Below, piece by piece: positions 43,060 through 50,173 of a DNA stretch of 50,173 nt. The position numbers were made by a program, and so were the translations under genes. The number at the start of each line of letters is the position of its first letter. Positions within the stretch are counted from its first letter, which is position 1. Location of the stretch: positions 1-50,173 of the forward strand of contig CBFIHP010000030.1 of NCBI GenBank assembly GCA_965662355.1. Direction: 5' to 3'. Below the pieces are notes generated by a model, which had not been told where the DNA came from, did no database searches, and saw only the letters and a program-made list of their open reading frames with translations. This DNA is from GCA-2683825 sp965662355 (GTDB lineage Bacteria > Planctomycetota > UBA1135 > GCA-002686595).

Positions 43060-44196
43060 CTACTGCCCCAATTCCAGCGCGATCAGCGCCCGATCGTCCT
43101 TGATCACGGCATTACCCCTGAACGCGGTCCAGTCATTCACGACCCGGTGTAGCGCGGCGTCGAGGTCGAGGTCGAGCGACCCGTGCAGCGCCCGCGTGAG
43201 TCGCTCGCTGCCATACATCTCGCCCTGCGTGTCGAACTGTTCCGTGATCCCATCGGAGAAGACCAAGAAGCGCGTCCCGTGCTGCTCCAGATCGAGCTCG
43301 ATCTCGGGCCAAACCGGGATGCTGTCCACGATGCCAAGAGCGAGGCCGGCTTCCAGCGGCACCTCGCCGGAGCGCGAGAAGATCGGCGCGTGGTGACCGA
43401 AATTCGCGCACCGGAGCATCGAGCTGCCGTGCTGGAAGCGGAACATGATGCCCGTGGCAAAAGCGCTCTCGTGCACCGCGCGGTGACGCAGCATCCCGCG
43501 GTTCAGCGAGGCCAAGATGTCCTGCGGCTGCCGGTACGGTGCGGCCAGGGAGTCCAACATCAGGGCCATCTTCGCCGCATGCAGGCAGGCCTCGAGTCCG
43601 TGTCCCATCGCATCCGCAAGGATTAGATCCGTGGTCCCGTCCGCGTACTGACGGTGCCACACCACGTCACCGCCGACGTCGCCGAGGGGCCTCATGTACT
43701 GCGCAACGCAAAAACCAGGCACCGAAACTCGAGGATTCAGCACGCGGGTGCGGTACTCCCGCACGACGCTTTCCGGACTTGAGTCTAGGTCGTGCAGGCG
43801 GCCGCGCATGGCTTCGCGCTCCGTTGCGTTGTCGTCGATTCGAACGGTGTGGTGAACCAACAGATTGCCGCCGTTATCTCCCGGAACTGGCGTGCTTCGC
43901 AGTCGGTAGATCTTGTGCTCTTTGGGTGAGGAGCAGATGAAGTCCTCCTCGTAGTGAGAAAGCTCTCCGCGAAGCAGAAGGTCGTAGATCGAAGCCCACC
44001 GCTCACGATGCGTGCCGCTCATGTTGTCGAGCAGGTTGGTGTTCCACGCTGGCCCCACGAGCTCCGTGCCCTTGTTGTCGCGAGCGAATCGACGCCACTG
44101 CTCGTTCGTGTAGACCACCTGCAGATTCTCATCCGCCACGTAGAGCGTGCTGTCCGGGCACAAGTCAGGCACGATGCGTTCGATTACGGCTTCCAT
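43060..44196 (-). CDS. PAS domain-containing SpoIIE-type serine phosphatase
   Basis: 378 residues, no transmembrane helix. An N-terminal PAS-like sensor (about 1-125: STLYVADENLQVVYTNEQWRRF) is joined by a helical linker to a PP2C/SpoIIE domain (about 150-378). Metal-binding motifs: DVGGDVVW, ADAMGHGLEAC, FSDGITEQFD with GEMYG, and KDDRALIAL at the end. Such phosphatases usually dephosphorylate anti-anti-sigma (STAS) proteins in partner-switching stress control. No STAS or anti-sigma kinase gene is visible in the window. ATG 44196 is 6 bp beyond the stop of the SOUL-CIA30 gene, so the two form a minus-strand pair. Confidence 0.9.
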   Translation of the reverse strand: MEAVIERIVPDLCPDSTLYVADENLQVVYTNEQWRRFARDNKGTELVGPAWNTNLLDNMSGTHRERWASIYDLLLRGELSHYEEDFICSSPKEHKIYRLRSTPVPGDNGGNLLVHHTVRIDDNATEREAMRGRLHDLDSSPESVVREYRTRVLNPRVSVPGFCVAQYMRPLGDVGGDVVWHRQYADGTTDLILADAMGHGLEACLHAAKMALMLDSLAAPYRQPQDILASLNRGMLRHRAVHESAFATGIMFRFQHGSSMLRCANFGHHAPIFSRSGEVPLEAGLALGIVDSIPVWPEIELDLEQHGTRFLVFSDGITEQFDTQGEMYGSERLTRALHGSLDLDLDAALHRVVNDWTAFRGNAVIKDDRALIALELGQ

Positions 44197-44202
44197 GTAG
44201 AC

Positions 44203-45542
44203 CTACAGCCTCGAGAGTGCCGAGACCTCGAGCCGGAAACGGCCCGCCTGCTTCTCGGAGATCATGAATCCAAAGCCCGTCACACTCCCGGCCATGAGCT
44301 CAGGGGCATCGTGAACTCGCCGACCACGCCAGACCGGAACGAAGTCCTCGAATGCGAACTGAGCCTCTTTCCACACACCAGCCTCAGTGCGGACTGACCT
44401 TCCCCCGGTTTCGTGGACACCCAAGATCGCGCGATGCGCGAGGATGTTTACATGCCGAGACGGAAACGACGGAAGTTCAGCCCTGAAGAGAAGGCGAGGC
44501 GCAAGGCCTTGGCGCCCTCCAGTTCCAACTCGCTGGGGCGGGTACGGACCGAGGCGAAACCGCCGTTGTTCTCTAGGGAGACGTGCCCCTCGAACACGCA
44601 ACTGCCCTGACCGGTGCTGACGAATCGACTCGAGGAGAGGCCGCCCATCACGCCGTCGTTGACCGGCGACCAGCGCTCAGCCGCGTTCTCCTCTCCGAAG
44701 TCGATCACGACCTCGGCCGGCGTGGCGTCTGTTCGTGCGCGCATGGGGATCTGAAGTTCAAAGAACCGCCGCGAATCGGTCACCAACGGGCTGTTGTATT
44801 CCAGCGAACGGAACTCTCCGGCGACCTCCAGCTCCGCCTGCCCTTCCACCCAGGCCATGAGACGACTCCGCGCTGCATCGAGGCTCGCGCGGTTCACACT
44901 CCCGCGGCAACCGATGCTGAGGACCCAGCCAGGCTCGACATCGACTACCTCGACTTCCCCCACGCGCCCGAGCTTTCCCATGTAGGGCGAACCGTAGAGA
45001 AAGGCCATCTGCGATTCTCTCCACACTTCCCCCTCGTAGGTCATCTCCACCGGAGCGGTCATGGCAACTCCACTCTCCTTGATGTGGCCGAGGAGCTTCC
45101 AGAAGGCGTCGGTCGATCCCCTGCCTGGCGCTTTCGCTCGCGCCGTTCGATACCTCGGGTAGCGCTTGAGCGCTATCTCACGGACTGGAGTCGGCTCGGG
45201 GAAACCCGAGGGCAACTCTGCTTCGCGCACAGGTCGGAATTCCAGGTCCTCGACTGCAGTCCATAGGTCCTGTTCGAGACGCTTCCCGGCCAGGATTGGG
45301 TCGGTCAATGCGAGCCACCGGGCGTCCGTGATGGACTCCTCCAGGGTTGCTGAGAAGGCTCCCGGCCCAAGCTCGCCGATAGTCGCCCGGGCTGTCGCGA
45401 CCCCGGTTGCGAGGCTTACGACGCCCGGTGCTTGTTCCAACGCATTGCGCACGACCTGGGCTGCACTGGATCGGGGCTGCAGGTCGTCGAGTTCGGACGG
45501 TGAGGCGAGGGCGGCTGCGGTGAGCGCAAGGGTGAATATCAT
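44203..45542 (-). pseudogene. SOUL heme-binding/CIA30 gene, CIA30 part disrupted
   Basis: The 5' part (from ATG 45542, with AAGGAGA at good spacing) encodes a signal-like N-terminus and a SOUL/HEBP-type heme-binding domain (PVREIALKRYPRYRTARAKA to FFELQIPMRARTDATPAEV, about 115-285). A CIA30-type galactose-binding-like domain starts at VIDFGEENAAERWSPVNDGVMGG. That domain runs to GAKALRL near 44498 and is then broken; the frame ends at TGA/TAA shortly after. In another frame the CIA30 end resumes: SVRTEAGVWKEAQFAFEDF, VPVWRGRR, GFGFMISEKQAGRFRLEV, down to TAG 44203. About 30 residues of the domain are replaced by an insertion-sequence relic (44395-44498). The SOUL domain may still be made as a truncated protein of about 364 residues. 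Confidence 0.8.
44395..44498 (+). mobile_element. Relic of the left end of an IS3-like insertion sequence
   Basis: From 44395 the sequence TGACCTTCCCCCGGTTTCG followed by TGGACACC looks like an IS3-family terminal inverted repeat starting with TG. A start codon at 44452 follows, encoding MPRRKRRKFSPEEKAR, which resembles the beginning of IS3-type OrfA transposases. The similarity stops at about 44498, where antisense CIA30 coding resumes. Only this ~104-bp end remains and no right end or target duplication is visible. Family assignment rests on motif memory. Confidence 0.6.
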
Positions 45543-45786
45543 GCTTGTCTCCTTCTGTCGCACTCTTCGCTCCCCGCTCGAGCCTGGATGCAGGTTCAAT
45601 ACTCATTCACTCGCCAACAGCCGGCGGCAATCTCGAACCATCGGCGGTCTCGGACCTGGGGGAGGGGGGTGTCTTGCTTGCCCAGTCGGGTGGCTCCACC
45701 ATCGAGGCTCTCCGCGGCCGCAACGCCACGACCGCTCGTTGGTGACGGAGCGGTGGTGGGGGCTTCACTCTCCGAGCGAGCCAAGC

Positions 45787-45840
45787 GTCCCCGCTGCCAC
45801 TTTCAAGAGAGAACTGGCCCATTCAGGCTCGGTCCTCTTT
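45787..45840 (+). repeat. Degenerate copy of tRNA-fMet 3' end plus terminator
   Basis: GTCCCCGCTGCCAC (45787-45800) matches the tRNA end GCCCCCGCTACCAC with two changes. After a spacer one base shorter, 45806-45840 resembles the tRNA terminator (GAGAGAACTGGCCC and GGCTCGGTCCTCTTT against GAGAGGACCTGGCCC and GGCTGGGTCCTCTTT). By eye about three quarters of bases agree. The 5' part of a tRNA is not recognisable. It lies between the photolyase stop and the SOUL gene, in a 306-bp gap (45543-45848) that otherwise shows nothing. Confidence 0.6.
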
Positions 45841-45848
45841 GCTATGCG

Positions 45849-47333
45849 TTACGGCATGGAAGGCACAGCTGGTTTGAGCCAGCGATCGATGTAGTGGTCT
45901 ACTCGCAGCTTCCTACGAGTGTTGTGGCTCGTCATGTAGCGGACCTTGCCGAAGACCTCGCGCTCGGGCCCCCAGGCGCGGTCGTAGCGACCAAGTACCC
46001 AGAAGATTCCGCTGTACGAATTAGGGTCTCGGCCATCGACCGCGTACTTGTTGTTGAGCTGGATCAGAATCTCGAGAGCGATCCGCGGACTCTCGCTCCA
46101 ATGCAGGATCTTCTTGCCCCACAGCATGCGCAGGTAGTTGTGGATGTGGCCCTCGGTGCGCAGCTGGTTCTGGGCGGCGTTCCACAACTCGTCGTGAGTC
46201 CCGGCTCTTTCGAATTGTTCCAGCGTGTAGGTATGCGGACGACGGTCGCGCACGTGATCTTCGAGTGTCGATAGCGCCCACTCGGGAAGGGACTCGTAGC
46301 GATCGTAGTCGTCGCGATGCGCACAGAAGTTGAACCCAAGCTCTCGCCAGGTGATCAGCTGATCAAGTAGAGCTTCGGCGGCCGTGCCCATGCCCCACCA
46401 GCCCGATCGCTTTCCGTTGCTCGAACTAGAGAGACGCTCTGGCGACCAACCCTCGCTCGTGGAGATACGGTCGAACACTTCGTGGGCGGAAACGTGCCCG
46501 AAATGAAGATAGGGCGACAGCCCGCTCGTCGTCTCTGACGCGAGCACGTTGCGATCGTCGGCGTAGCGCTCGAGTCGTTCCGCGAGAAAACGCTGAAGCG
46601 CACTCCGCCCGGCGCTCGCGCCACCGCCAAAGGAAACTGGTTTGACGCAGTGGTCGATTGGAAGACCGGCCATGGCGCTCGCCTTGCCGGCAAGAAGCGC
46701 AGCCGACGCCTGGGGCCAGCGATCGGCGATGCCCTGGGGCAGACGACGACGTGGCCGCAGGGTGGAGCGGAGCGGATTGCGTCGCGGAGCCTCGGCGAGG
46801 TGCGGCCGTAGCTCCCTCTGAAGGAAACGGCGGAAGTCGAACGCGCGGGCGAACACCTTGCTGGCCGCGCGCATCGGCAAGAGCCCATTCGAGTCGACCG
46901 CCTCGAGCCGGACTTGGAGCCTCTCCGCGACGGCCGTCGTCATGCGGGTCAGGAAGAAAGCCGGGTAGTCGTCGGTCACGACCATGCACGCGTCGGCCGC
47001 GAGCCTCTCGACCAGTCCCCTTCCCGCGCCCGGAGCAGGCTCGACGTAGGGGTAGTACAGCGCGCCCGTGCCCTCGAACGCGCGCACGTTCTCGGCCATG
47101 CCGTCGAGCACGAAACGGTGGATCCGGTCGCTGGCCCAGCGGTAGCCCGCTCGCAGTCCCTCCAGGACGATGAGCGGCCGATCGAGATCGCGGGCGAGCT
47201 CGACGGCTCGGTCGAGCGCGAAGTTCCAGTGCGCGCGGCGCGTGGCGGTCATCCAGTACAGAACGTACTTGCCATCCGTTCGCACAGGCGCACCGTTCAG
47301 GTCGCGCATCCGAATTTCGGGCACTCGGCTCAT
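45849..47333 (-). CDS. phr: Class II deoxyribodipyrimidine photolyase
   Basis: 494 residues. It repairs cyclobutane pyrimidine dimers with FADH- and light. The class II pattern is clear: YVLYWMTATRRAHWNFALDRAVELA near the start; LSPYLHFGHVSAHEV; TWRELGFNFC; and the FAD/DNA-binding C-terminal block TEGHIHNYLRMLWGKKILHW, NKYAVDGRDPNSYSGIFWVLG and RAWGPEREVFGKVRYM. The length is normal for the class. ATG 47333 is 21 bp after the DUF523-DUF1722 gene. Together with the SDR gene these form a minus-strand unit. Confidence 0.96.
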   Translation of the reverse strand: MSRVPEIRMRDLNGAPVRTDGKYVLYWMTATRRAHWNFALDRAVELARDLDRPLIVLEGLRAGYRWASDRIHRFVLDGMAENVRAFEGTGALYYPYVEPAPGAGRGLVERLAADACMVVTDDYPAFFLTRMTTAVAERLQVRLEAVDSNGLLPMRAASKVFARAFDFRRFLQRELRPHLAEAPRRNPLRSTLRPRRRLPQGIADRWPQASAALLAGKASAMAGLPIDHCVKPVSFGGGASAGRSALQRFLAERLERYADDRNVLASETTSGLSPYLHFGHVSAHEVFDRISTSEGWSPERLSSSSNGKRSGWWGMGTAAEALLDQLITWRELGFNFCAHRDDYDRYESLPEWALSTLEDHVRDRRPHTYTLEQFERAGTHDELWNAAQNQLRTEGHIHNYLRMLWGKKILHWSESPRIALEILIQLNNKYAVDGRDPNSYSGIFWVLGRYDRAWGPEREVFGKVRYMTSHNTRRKLRVDHYIDRWLKPAVPSMP

Positions 47334-47354
47334 GCCTTTCCCACCATCCCTTCC

Positions 47355-48444
47355 TCAGACGTGGTTGCGGAGCATCAGCTCCTTCGGGTGAGGGTCGAAG
47401 TAGAGCTGCCCGGCCAAGTAGTCGACCTCGTACCGCCTGATGTTGTAGCGCAGGAGCGTCAGAGGCACGACGAGAGGCAAGAGCTCGCGACGGTAGTCCT
47501 CGATGGCGCTCAGAACCTCCCGCTTCTCGACCGAGGAGAGCTGCTTCTTCAGGTACCCCAGAGCGTGCTGCAGCACGTTGACATGCTTCTTGGTGGTGGC
47601 TCGCGTTCGCAGCGCAACCTGGAACTCCGCCTCGTAGGCGCTGAAGAGATCGCGGTCGGGCATCTTGCCCGCGTTTCCTACCAGCTTGCCCAGGCGCTGG
47701 TACGCGGCCTCGTTGTGAGCGCGGACCAGCAGCTTGTGCGCCGTGTGAAACTCCACCAGGCGCCGGCGCGAGAGTCCTCGTGCGTTCAGGATGCGCCACC
47801 GGTTGCGGTTGAAAACGCGCTCGATGAAGTTCTCGCGGAGCCGGGGGTCGTTCAGACGCCCCTCTTCTTCGATGGGTAGAGCCGGCCAGAGGTCNNNNNN
47901 NNNNNNNNNNNNNNNNNNNNNNNNNNNNNNNNNNNNNNNNNNNNNNNNNNNNNNNNNNNNNNNNNNNNNNNNNNNNNNNNNNNNNNNNNNNNNCAGCGAA
48001 GACTCCAGATTCATTTCGACGCGCAGGCATGCCGTTGCGGTAGGCACGGATGCGCTCCATTCCGCACGAGGGCGAGCTCTTCTTCAGGACGTACCCATCC
48101 AGGTCGAGCGCCTTGAGTTCCGCGACCCTATTCGTGGCGAAGTCCACCATGCGGTCAGTGAAGTCCTCCCCCGTGGAGGGCGCCACGAGCCGCGTGCCCT
48201 GGCCTTCATCGGTCAGGCGAATCGTCGGCCGTGGCGTGCTCATTCCCATCTCGACTTCTGGACAGACCGGCACGAACTCGAACCACAGGCCGAGCGTGTC
48301 CGTCAAGAACCGATCGCGGGCATGCCCTCCGTCGTAGCGAACCGTCTCCCCGAGCAGGCAGGAGGAGACGCCCAGACGCAGCGGTTGATCCCCAGAGTGC
48401 CATTTGCTCCAGCAGCCGGGCTCGACGGGCTCCTTTGTGGTCAT
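47355..48444 (-). CDS. DUF523-DUF1722 protein (TudS/YbgA type), interrupted by assembly gap
   Basis: The N-terminal half (48444 down to 47994) is DUF523: LGVSSCLLGETVRYDGGH, CPEVEMGM, and LKKSSPSCG. The three cysteines match the [4Fe-4S] ligands of the TudS thiouracil desulfurase family. The C-terminal half (47894 down to 47355) is DUF1722 (YbgA-like): RGLSRRRLVEFHTAHKLLVRAHN and VNVLQHALGYLKKQLSSVEK, ending in YFDPHPKELMLRNHV. The halves are separated by 99 Ns and are out of register by the given gap length. If uninterrupted, the true gap is 2 modulo 3. ybgA lies beside phrB in E. coli too, so the link to photolyase is conserved. The ATG touches the SDR stop as TGATG. Confidence 0.88.
47895..47993. 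other. Assembly gap (99 Ns)
   Basis: A run of 99 undetermined bases inside the DUF523-DUF1722 gene. The length is likely nominal, because the flanking coding frames do not match across it. Confidence 0.99.
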
Positions 48445-49907
48445 CAGGCGACCTCGGATGTGACGTCCTGCGCACCGATGAGGGCCACGCGGGCGATGTT
48501 GTCGAGCATGCCCGCAAACACGGCGCGGTGCAGGGGATAAACGAGATACCAGTACGCCAGACCGGACAAGCCGACGGGGTCGTAGAGGGCTGTTTGTCTA
48601 ATCGTCGCAGCACCTTCCCCGCGTGGCTCGACCTCGAATTCCAGCCAGGCCCGTCCAGGCAACTTCATCTCGGCATGTAGGCGCAGGAGACGGTCGGGCT
48701 CGTAGGCTTCGACACGCCAGAAGTCGAGCGCGTCGCCTACCCGCAACTCATCGAGAGAGGGACGGCCGCGCCGCACTCCGACGCCGCCAACGAGCAAGTC
48801 GAGGAAGCCGCGCAGGCGCCAGAGCCAGTCATACGCGTACCAGCCGTTCGCACCGCCGATACGGCGAATAGGGGCGAAGGCCTCACTGGGACTGGCTTGA
48901 ACCGTTCGCTCGCGGGCGTCGACGAGTCGGTTGCGGAAGTGCACTCCCGCCCAGCCGCGCGCACCGCCACCCGATGAGAAGGCGTCGTACCAGCGACTCT
49001 CGGCGATCTCGCGCTCTTCGTTGCGGATAGCCGCCTGGACGGATTCGCGCATGCTTCGAGGCTGGATGGGAAACGCGTCCAGTGCCGAAGCGTCCTGCAC
49101 TACGCTCGCGTGCTTGATCGACGCGATGAGCTTGCGACCCACGCGAGCATAGATGGGCGTGACGAGCCCCAGCCACAGGCTCGAGAGGCGCGGGGTCAGG
49201 ACGGGCACGCGGACCATCAACCGCCGCAGCCCGCGTTGCCGTGCGTACTCACGCATCAGATCGCCGTACGAAACCCGATCGGCCCCGCCGATCTCGAAGA
49301 CTCGGCTCTCTGCCAGGGGAATATCCACGGCTCCCACCAGGTATGCGAGTAGATCGTCTACTGCAATCGGCTGTGCCTCCACCTCGACCCAACGAGGTGT
49401 GATCATGATGGGAAGACGCTCGACCAGCGATCGGATCATCTCGAAGGAGAGGCTGCCGGACCCGAGCACGATGGAGGCGCGAAGCTCGACCACCGGAACC
49501 CCCGACTCTCGGAGCAGTTCGCCAACCTCATGCCGGCTGCGCAGGTGAGGTGAGAGATCATCGCCGCGAGCGAGACCGCCGAGGTAGATGATGCGCCGTA
49601 CGCCTGCCTTGCGCGCTGCTGCCGCGAAGTTCCTCGCACCTTCGCGATCGTGCTGCTCGAAGTCCTGACCCGACCCCATCGAGTGGATGAGGTAGAAGGC
49701 CGTCTCCACTCCTTCCAGCGCCAGAGCAAGCGTTTCAGGCTTCAACACGTCTCCCTCGATCACCTCCGTCGTGGCGTGCACCCGGGACGCGAGCCTCTCG
49801 GGTCGACGTGCGAGACAGCGCAGCGCATGGCCTCGCTCCTCGAGTAGGCGGCGAAGCCGACCACCGACGTATCCAGTGGGGCCGGTCAGGAGAATGAGGC
49901 CGTTCAT
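48444..49907 (-). CDS. SDR/NmrA-type oxidoreductase with DUF2867 domain
   Basis: 487 residues from ATG 49907. The N-terminal extended/atypical SDR domain begins MNGLILLTGPTGYVGGRLRRLLEE (NAD(P) site Gly9-x-x-Gly12-x-x-Gly15) and continues VIEGDVLKPETLALAL, AFYLIHSMGSG and RIIYLGGLA. The C-terminal ~150 residues (GGANGWYAYDWLWRLRGFLDLLVGGVG to YWYLVYPLHRAVFAGML) are the DUF2867 domain found in YbjT-like proteins. The substrate is unknown. It is the first gene of the unit with DUF523-DUF1722 and photolyase, an association often seen in bacterial photolyase/carotenoid-type stress islands. An in-frame extension to 50006 is Arg/Pro-rich and unlike the family. Confidence 0.9.
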   Translation of the reverse strand: MNGLILLTGPTGYVGGRLRRLLEERGHALRCLARRPERLASRVHATTEVIEGDVLKPETLALALEGVETAFYLIHSMGSGQDFEQHDREGARNFAAAARKAGVRRIIYLGGLARGDDLSPHLRSRHEVGELLRESGVPVVELRASIVLGSGSLSFEMIRSLVERLPIMITPRWVEVEAQPIAVDDLLAYLVGAVDIPLAESRVFEIGGADRVSYGDLMREYARQRGLRRLMVRVPVLTPRLSSLWLGLVTPIYARVGRKLIASIKHASVVQDASALDAFPIQPRSMRESVQAAIRNEEREIAESRWYDAFSSGGGARGWAGVHFRNRLVDARERTVQASPSEAFAPIRRIGGANGWYAYDWLWRLRGFLDLLVGGVGVRRGRPSLDELRVGDALDFWRVEAYEPDRLLRLHAEMKLPGRAWLEFEVEPRGEGAATIRQTALYDPVGLSGLAYWYLVYPLHRAVFAGMLDNIARVALIGAQDVTSEVA

Positions 49908-50102
49908 GATGGGAGAGCAGGCTGCTGGCGAGATTCGACAGTTGTTCGGCTCTGGGCGCCGAGCCTGCACCCACGCTTGGCCGGCTAGAGTCCTATTCGC
50001 GCCCATGGCTGGGCTGGATGCGACAAATCGAAGGCCTCAGGAGGGAATCGCGATCCCGGACCGGTCGCCGTCGGGGCCGCCAGGAATGCATAATGATGGT
50101 CC

Positions 50103-50173
50103 ATGTCCCCGACCGACTTCACAGCGACCCTCCTGCGGGCCAGCGCCAACGGCTTCGCCGGGCTCGCGGCGAG
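50103..50173 (+). CDS. Start of an unidentified plus-strand gene
   Basis: ATG 50103 opens a frame MSPTDFTATLLRASANGFAG that runs off the window. It is divergent from the SDR gene, with 195 bp between them (49908-50102). That space presumably holds the promoters of both, but I see no clear elements. Too short to assign. Confidence 0.4.
   Translation, partial: MSPTDFTATLLRASANGFAGLAA

Noticed and set aside
44413..44610. 65-codon plus-strand gene starting MDTQDRAM
   Set aside because: Only the first codons from 44452 look transposase-like, and the rest is antisense to CIA30. It is treated as an IS relic, not a gene.
46426..48444. A single 672-codon gene running from DUF523 through the Ns into the photolyase region
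   Set aside because: Only the part before the Ns is DUF523. Beyond the gap the frame is Arg/Pro/Ala-rich and conflicts with DUF1722 and photolyase, which are clearly coding in other frames.
1..50173. CRISPR array or rRNA genes
   Set aside because: No regularly spaced direct repeats and no rRNA-like sequence were seen anywhere in the window.

Overview
Organism. This is GC-rich bacterial chromosome, most likely from the Planctomycetota. The gene set points that way: secreted FG-GAP, PQQ-propeller and carboxypeptidase-regulatory-like proteins, a long MoxR/DUF58/BatA/VWA operon with two secreted alpha/alpha-toroid proteins, and a SpoVG carrying an internal zinc ribbon, which I recall as a planctomycete trait. 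The assignment is inferred from gene content only. A run of Ns (47895-47993) shows a draft scaffold.

Layout. (1) 1-6107, plus strand: 3' end of thiS, thiG, a CPBP-type membrane protease, a gamma-carbonic-anhydrase-like hexapeptide protein, a large FG-GAP lipoprotein and a sugar nucleotidyltransferase. (2) 6047-26485, minus strand, read right to left: MoxR ATPase, DUF58, BatA-like VWA, VWA/GATase-like, PQQ-TPR-PQQ protein, alpha/alpha toroid, DUF4175-like membrane protein, long coiled-coil exoprotein, short charged exoprotein, a second alpha/alpha toroid and a LarE-like PP-loop enzyme. Most junctions overlap as ATGA or lie within about 30 nt, so this looks like one 20-kb transcription unit. 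It is the most interesting and least understood part of the window. (3) 26701-30535, minus strand: enolase, FtsB/DivIC-like protein, another PQQ-propeller protein. (4) 30828-38074, plus strand: pssA-folK-panC-ispE, then spoVG (zinc-ribbon form), DUF2520, an aroD-aroE fusion and aroK. This is housekeeping lipid, folate, pantothenate, isoprenoid and aromatic metabolism. (5) 38234-42692, plus strand: a lipoprotein probably made of helical repeats, and a secreted repeat protein with a distinctive C-terminal domain.

(6) 42789-45840: initiator tRNA gene with a recognisable promoter and intrinsic terminator, followed by signs of past recombination. A 17-bp copy of the tRNA T-arm lies just beyond the terminator, and a degraded copy of the tRNA 3' end plus terminator lies at 45787-45840. 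Between them are a PAS-SpoIIE phosphatase and a SOUL-CIA30 gene whose CIA30 domain is broken by a roughly 100-bp relic of an IS3-like insertion-sequence end. (7) 45849-49907, minus strand: SDR/DUF2867 protein, DUF523-DUF1722 protein (containing the N gap) and class II photolyase, a probable light/UV-repair operon. A plus-strand gene begins at the right edge.

How the parts work together. The MoxR operon has the form of an AAA+/VWA chaperone-like module: a cytoplasmic MoxR and DUF58 pair serving membrane-anchored VWA proteins that face secreted propeller, toroid and coiled-coil partners, so an envelope assembly or surveillance machine is a reasonable inference. No CRISPR array, rRNA gene or intact mobile element was seen.
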